From: Pectobacterium aroidearum
GTDB taxonomy: Bacteria; Pseudomonadota; Gammaproteobacteria; Enterobacterales; Enterobacteriaceae
Direction of reading: 5' to 3'
DNA: 64,000 nt
Assembly: GCF_041228105.1 (NCBI RefSeq)
Contig: NZ_CP166097.1
Span: 558,001-622,000, forward strand
Part shown: one piece after another, positions 25,201-34,078 of the stretch
How the letters are laid out: each line of letters starts with the position of its first letter
Numbering within the stretch: the stretch's first letter is position 1
Notes under the pieces: model-generated
The model's database searches: none
Told to the model about the DNA's origin: nothing
Seen by the model: the letters and a program-made list of their open reading frames with translations, nothing else
Position numbers and translations under genes: made by a program

Positions 25201-26850
25201 ATGCCTGCCAGTTCTCCATCGTTAAGGTTCTATCTGATCATTGGCCTGCTCCAGGGGCTTTTATTTGTTGCCGCGCTTGAAATGGAAGAGAGCGTGCTTC
25301 AGATCATGCTGATAACGATGGCTGCAGTGGGCGGAGTGAGTCTGCAATTGCTGGAACGCACGCTTTTTGTGAAAAAGACGTGGCTTTGGGGCGGTGCGTT
25401 GACCGTGCTGATGACGGCGATTAGTGGCTGGGTTTTCTATGACAGTGGGCGATACCAACTGCCTGATTCCTGGATACTGTGTGGCATCCTGTTCGGTTAT
25501 ATCTGCTGTACGTTCATTTGCTGCTGGTCCACCCGTGAAGGGCGGTGGCCGTCTTATGAAGCGATCTGTAAACACGCCTGGAACAATATTTTTACTGTGT
25601 TGCTGGCCTGGCTAGTGGTTCTGGTGGTCGTACTCTTGCTCGTGCTGTGCAGCATGTTGTTCAGCATGCTGGGGTTCCGGCTGGTGAGTAAAGTACTTTG
25701 GCATTATCGGTTTTATATGCTGCTCTTGCCGGTGGTGTTTTCTGTCGGCATGTATATTGGAATGACCAAAGAAGCGGTCGTCGGGCTGCTGCGTGGGATT
25801 CTGCTATCGGCTTGCCGCTTCCTGCTGCCCCTTAGTGCACTGATTACCGTGGTTTTCACCTTGACCCTGCCTTTTAGCGGTCTGGAACCGATATGGAATA
25901 CCGGCCGTTCTACCGTCATTCTGCTATGCCTGATGGGCGTAAATCTCTTTTTGATTAACTGCGCCTCTCAGGATGATAACGAGGGGCGCACTTATCCTGC
26001 CGTGTTACGTGGGCTGGTTAACGCCAGCGTGCTGTGTCTGCCTGTGTTGGTGGCGTTGGCGGGCTATTCCAGCTGGCTGCGCATCGAACAGTATGGTCTA
26101 ACGCCTGTCCGTTTTCAGTCGATCTTCGTGGTGACGATTGCAATGCTTTACAGTCTGGCGATGGTGTGGGCTGTCGTTCGCCGTTCTGGCGTCTGGTTAG
26201 GGCGTTTACGTACAAGCAATCCGCTGCTCGCGGCTATCATCTGCGTTCTGGTGATATTGCTGCATACGCCGCTGTTAAGCCCAGAAGCCTTTAGCGCGAG
26301 GAATCAGGTTCAGCGTTTGCTTAATGGAAAAACGCCGATCGATGATTTTGATCTGTGGGCGCTGCGCGATGAGTTAGGCACGGCAGGCAGGAAGCAGTTT
26401 AACTGGCTGGCCGAAGAATTGAAGCAGGACCGAATTCTTGATGCGGCAGGGCGACAGGCACTGCGAGATCGGCTGCAGGGGCGTCCTGCACAAGTCCGCC
26501 CCGTTCAGGTTGAGTGGGTGGGGACGTTGGAAGACGGGGTCGAAAGCATGCTGCAGGGCGATAATCTGGGTAATCAGTGCAGGGAAATGGCTTGCCTGCT
26601 CTTTGCTATTGATTTGACAGGCGATGGTCATAACGAAGTGCTCGTTTTTCCCCGAGTGGGCTGGGGAAATGGTGGGAAGATCCTCGCTCGTGATGAAAAG
26701 GGACAGTGGCAGATTGCGGCCAGTATGTTTGGCGCGATAGGGACGGAAAAACTGGTCGCACTGGTGAAAGATGGCAAGGTTGAAGCCGTTGCCCCACGCT
26801 TCAAGACAATCAGGATCGGGGATCAGAATATGGAGATCACCTATCCCTGA
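25201..26850 (+). CDS. DUF4153 multi-pass membrane protein
   Basis: Inner-membrane protein of 549 residues. About eleven hydrophobic helices fill residues 8-370, followed by a soluble C-terminal region of about 170 residues rich in charged residues. The PSYEAICKHAWNN segment followed by a long hydrophobic helix and the SGLEPIWNTGRSTVILL segment are typical of DUF4153 proteins of Enterobacterales. No biochemical role is established. The soluble tail includes AIDLTGDGHNEVLVF, similar to an FG-GAP/calcium-like loop. RBS is AAGGA before ATG 25201. It stands alone between the autotransporter relic and ahpC. Confidence 0.82.
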   Translation: MPASSPSLRFYLIIGLLQGLLFVAALEMEESVLQIMLITMAAVGGVSLQLLERTLFVKKTWLWGGALTVLMTAISGWVFYDSGRYQLPDSWILCGILFGYICCTFICCWSTREGRWPSYEAICKHAWNNIFTVLLAWLVVLVVVLLLVLCSMLFSMLGFRLVSKVLWHYRFYMLLLPVVFSVGMYIGMTKEAVVGLLRGILLSACRFLLPLSALITVVFTLTLPFSGLEPIWNTGRSTVILLCLMGVNLFLINCASQDDNEGRTYPAVLRGLVNASVLCLPVLVALAGYSSWLRIEQYGLTPVRFQSIFVVTIAMLYSLAMVWAVVRRSGVWLGRLRTSNPLLAAIICVLVILLHTPLLSPEAFSARNQVQRLLNGKTPIDDFDLWALRDELGTAGRKQFNWLAEELKQDRILDAAGRQALRDRLQGRPAQVRPVQVEWVGTLEDGVESMLQGDNLGNQCREMACLLFAIDLTGDGHNEVLVFPRVGWGNGGKILARDEKGQWQIAASMFGAIGTEKLVALVKDGKVEAVAPRFKTIRIGDQNMEITYP

Positions 26851-26900
26851 TCCCGTCCTACGTTAGGTATTGCTTATTGATTCGATAAAGACAACGGATT

Positions 26901-26916
26901 GGTGATAGCGATCACA
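26901..26916. promoter_or_regulatory. CRP-like site upstream of ahpC
   Basis: GGTGA-N6-TCACA matches the CRP consensus TGTGA-N6-TCACA at 9 of 10 positions, with T-rich flank on the right. A TACTTT-like -10 sits near 26923, so the site would overlap the -35 region. Binding is a prediction. Confidence 0.5.
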
Positions 26917-26960
26917 TTTCTGTACTTTAGCCACATGCGAAAACACATGAGGATAAAGTG

Positions 26961-27524
26961 ATGTCAGTAATCAATACCCAAGTTAAACCATTCAAAAACA
27001 TGGCTTTCAAAGACGGTCAATTCATCGAAGTGACCGAGAAGAATATCGAAGGCAAATGGAGCGTATTCTTCTTCTATCCGGCTGACTTTACGTTTGTCTG
27101 CCCGACCGAACTGGGTGATGTCGCTGACTACTACGACGAATTCCAACAGCGTGGCGTGGAAATCTACTCTGTTTCCACCGACACCCACTTCACGCACAAA
27201 GCGTGGCACAGCAGCTCTGAAACGATTGGCAAAATCAAATACACCATGATCGGTGACCCAACTGGCCAGCTGACGCGTAACTTTGAAAACATGCGCGAAG
27301 CAGAAGGTCTGGCCGACCGCGGTACGTTCATCGTTGACCCACAGGGCATCATCCAGGCGGTAGAGATCACGGCTGAAGGTATTGGCCGCGATGCATCTGA
27401 CCTGCTGCGTAAAGTGAAAGCGGCTCAGTACGTTGCTTCTCACCCAGGCGAAGTCTGCCCGGCTAAGTGGAAAGAAGGCGAGGCTACACTGGCACCGTCT
27501 CTGGACCTGGTTGGCAAAATCTAA
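26961..27524 (+). CDS. ahpC: Alkyl hydroperoxide reductase subunit C (peroxiredoxin)
   Basis: Cytoplasmic typical 2-Cys peroxiredoxin of 187 residues that reduces H2O2, organic hydroperoxides and peroxynitrite. The peroxidatic cysteine is C47 in FVCPTE, the resolving cysteine is near 166 in GEVCPAKW. Length and sequence match E. coli AhpC (187). It is recycled by AhpF, encoded 129 bp downstream on the same strand. ATG 26961 is used; GTG 26958 would add one residue. A CRP-like site lies upstream; OxyR control is known in relatives, but I could not make out a convincing OxyR site by eye. Confidence 0.96.
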   Translation: MSVINTQVKPFKNMAFKDGQFIEVTEKNIEGKWSVFFFYPADFTFVCPTELGDVADYYDEFQQRGVEIYSVSTDTHFTHKAWHSSSETIGKIKYTMIGDPTGQLTRNFENMREAEGLADRGTFIVDPQGIIQAVEITAEGIGRDASDLLRKVKAAQYVASHPGEVCPAKWKEGEATLAPSLDLVGKI

Positions 27525-27555
27525 GCTAACACCTCGGAAAACATAGCGGTTTTTG

Positions 27556-27579
27556 TCGGGTGCGTTGCACCCGATTTTT
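27556..27579 (+). terminator. Intrinsic terminator between ahpC and ahpF
   Basis: TCGGGTGC-GTT-GCACCCGA is an 8-bp perfect stem followed by TTTTT (27575-27579), a canonical Rho-independent terminator. A second hairpin CTGGCCC/GGGCCAG follows at 27580-27602. Together they should lower ahpF expression relative to ahpC. Confidence 0.75.
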
Positions 27580-27653
27580 CTGGCCCGGTTTTTTGGGGCC
27601 AGAACCCTGCACGATTTTGACGTTGTACCCACTTGCCTAATTAAGGACGACCA

Positions 27654-29216
27654 ATGCTCGACAATACGATGAAAGTCCAGTTGAAAGCCTATCTGGAAAA
27701 ATTAACCAAACCTGTTGAGTTGATTGCGACTCTGGATGACTCCGCGAAATCTGCTGAAGTCAGAACCTTGCTGACTGAAATCGCTGAGCTGTCTGAACGG
27801 GTAAGTTTTGTTGAAAAGAATGAGTTGGCAGTACGTAAGCCTTCATTCCTGATTACCAATCCAGGTTCCCAGAGCGGCCCGCGTTTTGCCGGTGCGCCAA
27901 TGGGACATGAATTTACCTCCCTGATTCTGGCGTTATTGCAGGTGGGCGGCCATCCGTCGAAAGAAGCGAAAGAATTACTCGATCAAATCCGTAATCTTGA
28001 CGGTGCGTTCCACTTTGAAACGTATTACTCGCTGTCCTGCCACAACTGCCCGGACGTGGTGCAGGCACTGAATTTAATGGCGGTGCTGAATCCGAATATC
28101 ACTCATACCGCGATTGACGGTGGTGTGTTTCAGGATGAGATCCAAAGCCGCAATGTCATGGGCGTTCCGACCGTTTTCCTGAACGGCGAACACTTTAGTC
28201 AGGGGCGGACGAGCCTCGCAGAGATTGTGACTAAAATCGATACTGGCGCGGGCGCTAAGCAGGTCGAGAAGCTGAACCAGCGTGACGTCTATGACGTGTT
28301 AATCATCGGTAGCGGCCCAGCAGGGGCAGCCGCGGCGGTTTATTCGGCGCGTAAAGGTATTCGTACCGGTTTGGTCGGTGAACGTTTTGGCGGTCAGGTA
28401 TTGGATACGGTTGATATCGAAAACTACATTTCCGTTCCGAAAACGGAAGGAGCCAAACTGGCGACCGCGCTGAAGAGCCATGTTGATGACTACGATGTTG
28501 ATGTGATCGATGCGCAGAGTGCAGAAGCACTAATTCCCGGTGGCGAACCCGGCAAGCCGCATCAGGTGATTACCGTATCCGGTGCGACGCTGAAAGCGCG
28601 TAGCGTGATCATTGCAACCGGCGCGCGCTGGAGAAACATGAATGTACCCGGCGAAGATCAGTACCGTACGCGTGGCGTAACGTACTGTCCGCACTGTGAC
28701 GGTCCGCTGTTTAAAGGCAAGCACGTCGCGGTGATTGGCGGCGGGAACTCCGGTGTGGAAGCGGCTATCGATCTGGCTGGCGTGGTGAAACATGTCACGC
28801 TGCTTGAGTTTGCACCGGAACTGAAAGCGGATTCGGTATTGCAGGACAAGGTGCGTAGCCTGCCGAACGTTGACATCATTCTGAATGCGCAAACCACAGA
28901 AGTGAAAGGCGATGGACAGAAGGTCACGGGGCTGAGCTACAAAGATCGTATTACCGATACGGTGCACGATTTAGCGCTGGAAGGGATCTTCGTGCAGATT
29001 GGCCTGCTGCCTAACACCCACTGGCTGGAAGGTACGGTAGCCAGAAACCGCATCGGTGAAATCGAGATCGATGCCAAATGCGAAACCAGCGTGAAAGGTG
29101 TTTTTGCTGCCGGTGACTGTACGACCGTGCCATACAAGCAGATCATCATTGCGACGGGTGAAGGCGCAAAAGCGTCCCTGAGCGCCTTTGACTATCTGAT
29201 TAGAACTCGTGCGTAA
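27654..29216 (+). CDS. ahpF: Alkyl hydroperoxide reductase subunit F
   Basis: Cytoplasmic flavoprotein disulfide reductase of 520 residues that passes electrons from NADH to AhpC. The N-terminal two thioredoxin-fold repeats hold the redox pair in SCHNCP (about 129/132). The thioredoxin-reductase-like part holds the FAD motif GSGPAG, the redox CPHC (about 345/348) in TYCPHCDG, the NAD motif GGGNSG and a closing FAAGDC. Length equals E. coli AhpF (521). It follows ahpC with terminator hairpins between, consistent with partial read-through and possibly its own promoter. Confidence 0.96.
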   Translation: MLDNTMKVQLKAYLEKLTKPVELIATLDDSAKSAEVRTLLTEIAELSERVSFVEKNELAVRKPSFLITNPGSQSGPRFAGAPMGHEFTSLILALLQVGGHPSKEAKELLDQIRNLDGAFHFETYYSLSCHNCPDVVQALNLMAVLNPNITHTAIDGGVFQDEIQSRNVMGVPTVFLNGEHFSQGRTSLAEIVTKIDTGAGAKQVEKLNQRDVYDVLIIGSGPAGAAAAVYSARKGIRTGLVGERFGGQVLDTVDIENYISVPKTEGAKLATALKSHVDDYDVDVIDAQSAEALIPGGEPGKPHQVITVSGATLKARSVIIATGARWRNMNVPGEDQYRTRGVTYCPHCDGPLFKGKHVAVIGGGNSGVEAAIDLAGVVKHVTLLEFAPELKADSVLQDKVRSLPNVDIILNAQTTEVKGDGQKVTGLSYKDRITDTVHDLALEGIFVQIGLLPNTHWLEGTVARNRIGEIEIDAKCETSVKGVFAAGDCTTVPYKQIIIATGEGAKASLSAFDYLIRTRA

Positions 29217-29729
29217 TATTGGCCTATGGGAGAGGGATGCATCTGCCTCTCTCCTGTTGCTTTGACGATGACCTTTACTTTCCGTGCGGCGATGTCTCAA
29301 AAGAGGCGTCGCCGCGTTTTTTCGCCTCAAAATTTTCCTTTCGATCGTAAAAATTAGATCTCAGCCCTTGCCAAGGGACAATAAGAAATTCATAATGCTG
29401 GCCGCTCTGTGCTATTGCACGTTTTTGCTGTCTACACAGCATTGTATTTCGAGCGTTGGCGTTACCTCAATCCACACCATTTTTTATCAGTTAATACAAA
29501 AAATCATATTCTTCTTAACAGACTTATCCACAGGCTGTCCGTTGGTTATTTAGTAATCATGCTATGTTGTTGATAAAATACTGTAGGGTATCTTATTGAT
29601 ATCTATTCATAAATTTTACTTATAAAATATTATAACGATCGCTTGTACTTTTTGTGACAGTTGATTGGCAACGGTTTTTTTATTTATTCACAGCGCGTGC
29701 GACAAACTAATGACAACGGTTTGAGCGAC
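29217..29729. other. AT-rich intergenic region with one DnaA box
   Basis: About 510 bp between ahpF and the end of queG. A GC hairpin (GGAGAGG...CCTCTCTCC, about 29230-29250) follows ahpF. TTATCCACA at 29524-29532 is a perfect DnaA box, but only one is seen and no origin-like cluster. The remainder is AT-rich with no gene I can support. Confidence 0.5.
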
Positions 29730-30869
29730 TCACGCATCGCGCGGTAATCCTTTCTCGACTGCACGAATAAGTCGTTTTTTCTGTGTAGATTGGACGTCAA
29801 TTTCCAGCGATGCGCGGCGTTCCAACTGCTGGCGAATCGCCCAGTGGATATGTTCATCCAACAGTTCGCTTTCACCCAGACGGGTTTGCAGTGCCAGCAC
29901 GATACTATCCTGATAGGGAGCATTCCCCAGCGCGACGGCAATATTGCGTAGCCAGCGGAGATGACCAATACGCCGGATCGGTGACCCTTCCGTAATTCGC
30001 AGAAATTTCTCTTCATTCCAGCCGAATAGCGTCAGCAGCTCCGGCGTGTGCAGCGCGGCACGCGGGCTGAAATCAGCCTCGTCGGTGAGCTGTGAAAACC
30101 GATTCCACGGGCAAATAAGCTGACAGTCGTCGCAGCCATAGATGCGATTGCCCATTAGCGGACGGAATTCTTCAGGAATCGGACCTTCCAATTCAATGGT
30201 CAGATAGGAAATACAGCGGCGGGCATCGACGGTATACGGTGCGACAATCGCACCTGTTGGGCAGGTGGTCATGCAGGCGACACAGCGGCCGCACTGTTCT
30301 TCTTGTGGTCGATCGACGGGCAGGGGTAAATCGATCAGCAGTTCGCCGAGAAAGAACCAGGAACCCGCTTCTCTGTTCAGAATTAGTGAGTGTTTACCAA
30401 CCCAGCCCAGCCCGGCTTTCGCAGCCAAAGGGCGCTCCATAATGGGCGCGGAATCGACAAAGGGACGGAAATTCAATTCACCGCAGTATTCCTGGATCTG
30501 ATCGCCGAGTTTTTTCAGCCGTTGGCGTAATAGCTTGTGGTAATCGCGGCCCAGCGCATAGCGGCTAACGTAGCCGAGTTCCGGGTTTTTTAAGGTGCTG
30601 GCGAACGCGGCTTTGGCGGGCAGATAATTCATACGAACGCTAATGACGCGCAGTGTGCCGGGCAGCAGCTCATGCGGACGTGCCCGCAGCATGCCATGAC
30701 GCGCCATCCAGTCCATTTCTCCGTGGTATTGCTTATCCAGCCAGTCCTGAAGCCGGGGCTCTTCTGCGGACAAATCGGTGTCGCAGATTCCGACCTGCTG
30801 GAACCCTAATTCCTGTCCCCATTGTTTGATGTGTTGCGCTAATTCATTGAGATCGTAGGGGTATGACAT
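29730..30869 (-). CDS. queG: Epoxyqueuosine reductase
   Basis: Cytoplasmic iron-sulfur, cobalamin-dependent enzyme of 379 residues that reduces epoxyqueuosine to queuosine in tRNA (positions with GUN anticodons). Two [4Fe-4S] cysteine sets are visible: CGRCVACMTTCPTGAI and CDDCQLICPWN. The C-terminal helical HEAT-like part follows, with LRWLRNIAVALGNA. Start at ATG 30869 (MSYPYDLNELA) matches E. coli QueG in length (379); an in-frame ATG further upstream would add 14 residues. It is divergent from the nnr-tsaE-amiB-mutL-miaA-hfq block, as in E. coli, but here an extra gene lies in between. Confidence 0.94.
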   Translation of the reverse strand: MSYPYDLNELAQHIKQWGQELGFQQVGICDTDLSAEEPRLQDWLDKQYHGEMDWMARHGMLRARPHELLPGTLRVISVRMNYLPAKAAFASTLKNPELGYVSRYALGRDYHKLLRQRLKKLGDQIQEYCGELNFRPFVDSAPIMERPLAAKAGLGWVGKHSLILNREAGSWFFLGELLIDLPLPVDRPQEEQCGRCVACMTTCPTGAIVAPYTVDARRCISYLTIELEGPIPEEFRPLMGNRIYGCDDCQLICPWNRFSQLTDEADFSPRAALHTPELLTLFGWNEEKFLRITEGSPIRRIGHLRWLRNIAVALGNAPYQDSIVLALQTRLGESELLDEHIHWAIRQQLERRASLEIDVQSTQKKRLIRAVEKGLPRDA

Positions 30870-31036
30870 GGGGAACCGTAAAAATGTACTGTATTGTCTC
30901 GATTTTATCACAAAGTCCCGGTATCACCGTGGAACAGAAGAAAGCTGTCGATAAAAAGTACAGATAAAGTTTTTGAGACTACCGTCGATATTTTAAAAAT
31001 AGCATCGCGCCAATTATAAAACTCTGGGGGCTCTAC

Positions 31037-31921
31037 ATGGAAATGGCACCATTGTCCTTTTATCGCACCACGATTCACGGCTTGGATCTCAGCATTGATG
31101 TTAATCAACGGCAGGCTGCACAGCTGGTTAACGTGGATAAATCGGCGATGACCCTTGATGCTGAACAGGTACAAATTAGTCAGGAAGGGCGGAAAGAGTT
31201 ACAAGACGATATTATATCGCAATCGGCCCACCGTTTTTTCTCTTCTGATATCGACAATGCATTGTCACAGGCGCTAGCCGATCAGCCCGAGCAGGTGTCT
31301 CAGGCGGTTTACCGTATCATCGATGAAAATCTTATGAATAGCTCAGTGTTGAATGGAGAACAGCGTCAAGCCTCGTTAGCACTGGGGCTTTCTCAGGCTG
31401 CTTATCTGGCTGAACACTATATCGATGACGAGCAGAAACAATCCTTTCTGGATGCGATGAAACAAATCGCCGCAATCTCGCAGACGCGGACGACGGACGA
31501 AAAAGGCAATGTCTCTTATTACAATCCCCCTTCATACATACCCGGAACGACGGAATATAAGGTGGACTGGAGTGCGATTATGAAAGAGAAAGAGCCGGAG
31601 AAATATGAGAAGTATCGGGAAGCACTCGAATCCGGTGATGCTGTAAAAGGGTTAGAGGAATTTATCAGCTTCGTCAGCACTGCCGCCATTAAACATCCTG
31701 ACTGGGGACGTGAGTATCAGAACAACGCTGCCCGACAGGTTAACGAGCTGAAGCAAGCAGAAATAAGCAATCCATTTGCGGATATTGATTTGTCCACCCC
31801 ATCTGGCTTTATGTCGGGCGCGCTTGAGGTATTAAAAAACGCTTTTAATGAACCAACGCTGCAATACGCGGTAAAGCGGATCGACCAGTTCTTTGCCTCG
31901 CTGCCTGATATTTCTCGCTAA
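31037..31921 (+). CDS. Uncharacterised 294-residue protein between queG and nnr
   Basis: I do not recognise this gene. The product is soluble, acidic and mostly helical, without signal peptide or membrane helix. Visible features: VNQRQAAQLVNVDKS near the start, a helical centre with LSQAAYLAEHYIDDEQKQSFLDAM, a tyrosine/proline-rich turn (SYYNPPSYIPGTTEYKVDW) and a short KEKEPEKYEKYREALESG helix. The ordering recalls secreted or effector-like proteins of plant-associated bacteria, but that is an impression only. It has GGGGG-type RBS before ATG 31037. In E. coli queG and nnr are adjacent; this gene is an insertion in an otherwise conserved block. G+C is a little lower than in nnr. Confidence 0.7.
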   Translation: MEMAPLSFYRTTIHGLDLSIDVNQRQAAQLVNVDKSAMTLDAEQVQISQEGRKELQDDIISQSAHRFFSSDIDNALSQALADQPEQVSQAVYRIIDENLMNSSVLNGEQRQASLALGLSQAAYLAEHYIDDEQKQSFLDAMKQIAAISQTRTTDEKGNVSYYNPPSYIPGTTEYKVDWSAIMKEKEPEKYEKYREALESGDAVKGLEEFISFVSTAAIKHPDWGREYQNNAARQVNELKQAEISNPFADIDLSTPSGFMSGALEVLKNAFNEPTLQYAVKRIDQFFASLPDISR

Positions 31922-32013
31922 TACACCTTGATCATCTGACCGTTCTCTCTGGCGAAGCGGGACAGACCTTGCTAACTTGAAATGCATGTTCCATGCCATT
32001 GATGGAGAACAAC

Positions 32014-33558
32014 ATGCATCACGCCACTGAGCCTTATCGGCTCGATACGGCAGAAACCACATTGCCTGATTCGGTGTTTTACGCCGAGTGGCTACGCCAT
32101 GAAGAAGCCAGGGCAGCCGCCGAATCAGGGCTTTCGCTGTGGGCGCTCATGCAGCGTGCGGGAGACGCCGCATTTCAGGTGGCGCGCCAATGCTACCCCT
32201 CGGCTCGACGCTGGCGAGTTCTGGCCGGACACGGCAACAATGGTGGCGATGGATATGTGGTCGCCAGTTTGGCCATGGCAGCGGGCATTGACGTGGATGT
32301 TGTTGCCTGTGCCAGCGATAAGCCATTGCCCGATGACGCTCGCCTTGCCCGCCAGCGCTGGCTGGAGCAGGGCGGGTGTGTTCAGGATGTGAATGCGCAG
32401 GATGCTGATTCGCCGTGGCCAGAAGGGATCGATCTCATCGTTGATGGCCTGCTCGGCACCGGGCTTTCCGCTGCTCCGCGTGCACCCTATGATGCGTTAA
32501 TCACGCAGGCAAATGCTTATCCCGCCCCTATCGTTTCACTGGATATTCCCTCTGGATTACATGCCGAAACCGGCGCTTGTGCTGGCGTTGCGATCTGCGC
32601 GGCGCAGACGGTGACGTTTATCGCGCTGAAACCGGGCTTACTGACTGGCCGTGCTCGTGAACAGGTTGGGAAATTACATTACCACTCGCTAGGCTTACAG
32701 ACATGGCTGGATGACCAAACCGCGCCGATACGGCGACTGACTGCGGCGCAGCTTGCCAAATGGTTGTCTCCTCGACCAGCCGGACAACATAAAGGTGATA
32801 ACGGTAGGCTGTTGGTGGTAGGTGGCAACGCTGGCCTAGGTGGCGCGGTATTGATGGCCGCCGATGCTGCGTTACACAGCGGCGCAGGCTTAGTGCGAGT
32901 ACTTACTCACAAACAGTATCAATCGGCGTTTCTCACGGCCCGGCCTGAGTTAATGGTGCAGGAATTGACGACAGATACCTTGCATCAGGGGCTGGAATGG
33001 GCGGATGTCGTCGTGATTGGACCCGGTTTAGGACAGGATGAATGGGGTAAAAGCGCGCTGCGTCTGGCAGAAAATTGTAACAAACCCATGTTATGGGATG
33101 CGGATGCGCTTAACCTGCTGGCAATCAATCCGCATAAGCGGCAGAATCGCGTGCTGACACCTCACCCCGGCGAGGCTGCTCGTTTACTGAATTGCCGTGT
33201 CTCTGATATTGAAAGTGATCGCTTACTTGCGGTGACACGGTTGGTAAAACGCTATGGTGGCGTTGTTGTGTTAAAAGGGGCGGGAACGGTGATTGCCAGC
33301 GAGCGAGACGAGATTGCCATTGCTGATGTGGGAAACCCAGGCATGGCGACAGGTGGCATGGGAGATGTGCTATCAGGTATTGTCGGCGGTTTGCTGGCAC
33401 AAAAGCTCTCGCTGTATGATGCGGCTTGTGCCGGGTGTGTTGTACACGGTGCGGCGGCCGATTGGTTGGCGGCACGACGCGGGACCCGAGGTATGCTGGC
33501 AACCGATTTACTGCCGGTGCTGTTTCGATATGTTAATCCCGAGCGGATGTGTTTATAG
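32014..33558 (+). CDS. nnr: Bifunctional NAD(P)H-hydrate repair enzyme
   Basis: Cytoplasmic two-domain enzyme that repairs damaged NAD(P)H: the N-terminal YjeF_N domain epimerises S/R-NAD(P)HX and the C-terminal ribokinase-like domain dehydrates the S form using ADP. The epimerase motif GHGNNGGDGYV lies near residues 68-78; the dehydratase has GGNAGLGGA and GNPGMATGGMGDVLSG. Total about 514 residues, matching E. coli (515). I choose ATG 32014 because GGAGA lies 6-7 nt upstream; in-frame ATGs at 32002 and 31993 would add 4 or 7 residues. It heads the conserved block and is followed by tsaE. Confidence 0.93.
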   Translation: MHHATEPYRLDTAETTLPDSVFYAEWLRHEEARAAAESGLSLWALMQRAGDAAFQVARQCYPSARRWRVLAGHGNNGGDGYVVASLAMAAGIDVDVVACASDKPLPDDARLARQRWLEQGGCVQDVNAQDADSPWPEGIDLIVDGLLGTGLSAAPRAPYDALITQANAYPAPIVSLDIPSGLHAETGACAGVAICAAQTVTFIALKPGLLTGRAREQVGKLHYHSLGLQTWLDDQTAPIRRLTAAQLAKWLSPRPAGQHKGDNGRLLVVGGNAGLGGAVLMAADAALHSGAGLVRVLTHKQYQSAFLTARPELMVQELTTDTLHQGLEWADVVVIGPGLGQDEWGKSALRLAENCNKPMLWDADALNLLAINPHKRQNRVLTPHPGEAARLLNCRVSDIESDRLLAVTRLVKRYGGVVVLKGAGTVIASERDEIAIADVGNPGMATGGMGDVLSGIVGGLLAQKLSLYDAACAGCVVHGAAADWLAARRGTRGMLATDLLPVLFRYVNPERMCL

Positions 33559-33561
33559 CCG

Positions 33562-33591
33562 ATGTTTTTAGGACTTATGTTTTTAGAACAA
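33562..33591 (+). repeat. Two-unit 15-bp tandem repeat
   Basis: ATGTTTTTAGGACTT (33562-33576) is followed directly by ATGTTTTTAGAACAA (33577-33591), with three differences. It fills the short nnr-tsaE spacer and looks like a slippage duplication. Confidence 0.65.
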
Positions 33592-33595
33592 TAGA

Positions 33596-34078
33596 ATGAA
33601 AAAAATAGTCTTACTTCTGCCGGATGAGGCAGCCACTATCTCATTAGGCACGGCGCTGGCGAAAGCCTGTGACGGCGCTTGTGTTATCCACCTTTATGGC
33701 AATCTTGGCGCGGGGAAAACGACGTTTAGTCGTGGGTTCCTACAGGCGCGCGGTCATCAGGGCAATGTCAAAAGCCCCACTTATACGCTGGTAGAGCCTT
33801 ATGCGTTATCGCCGCTGGCTGTCTACCACTTTGATCTCTATCGACTGGCCGACCCGGAAGAGTTGGAGTTTATGGGGATCCGTGATTATTTGACGCAGGA
33901 CGCCATTTGTCTGATTGAATGGCCGCAACAGGGCGCAGGCGTGCTGCCCGATGCGGATATCGAACTGCATTTGCGCTATCAGGATCAAGGCCGACAGGCT
34001 GAACTGTCCGCGGTCTCTGCGGCAGGAGACGCAATGTTACAACGTTTTTCTCTTCAGCCAGGAACAACAGAATCATGA
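33596..34078 (+). CDS. tsaE: tRNA t6A biosynthesis ATPase TsaE
   Basis: Cytoplasmic P-loop protein of 160 residues that works with TsaD and TsaB to place threonylcarbamoyl on A37 of ANN-decoding tRNAs. Walker A is GNLGAGKTT (about 35-43), followed by [10 protein letters not shown] and the Walker-B-like [16 protein letters not shown] motif, both typical of the family. Length matches E. coli TsaE (153). It starts 37 nt after nnr, and its stop overlaps the ATG of amiB (ATGATGA), so translation is coupled. Confidence 0.95.
   Translation: MKKIVLLLPDEAATISLGTALAKACDGACVIHLYGNLGAGKTTFSRGFLQARGHQGNVKSPTYTLVEPYALSPLAVYHFDLYRLADPEELEFMGIRDYLTQDAICLIEWPQQGAGVLPDADIELHLRYQDQGRQAELSAVSAAGDAMLQRFSLQPGTTES

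Noticed and set aside
26851..26960. OxyR site before ahpC
   Set aside because: No spacing of ATAG/CTAT units convincing enough by eye; a CRP-like site is clearer.
29524..29532. DnaA box as sign of a replication origin
   Set aside because: Only one box and no AT-rich repeat array or origin-linked genes; a chance match is plausible.
29284..29553. Plus-strand 89-codon frame after ahpF
   Set aside because: AT-rich, no RBS, no family resemblance; hydrophobic composition is expected from AT-rich DNA.
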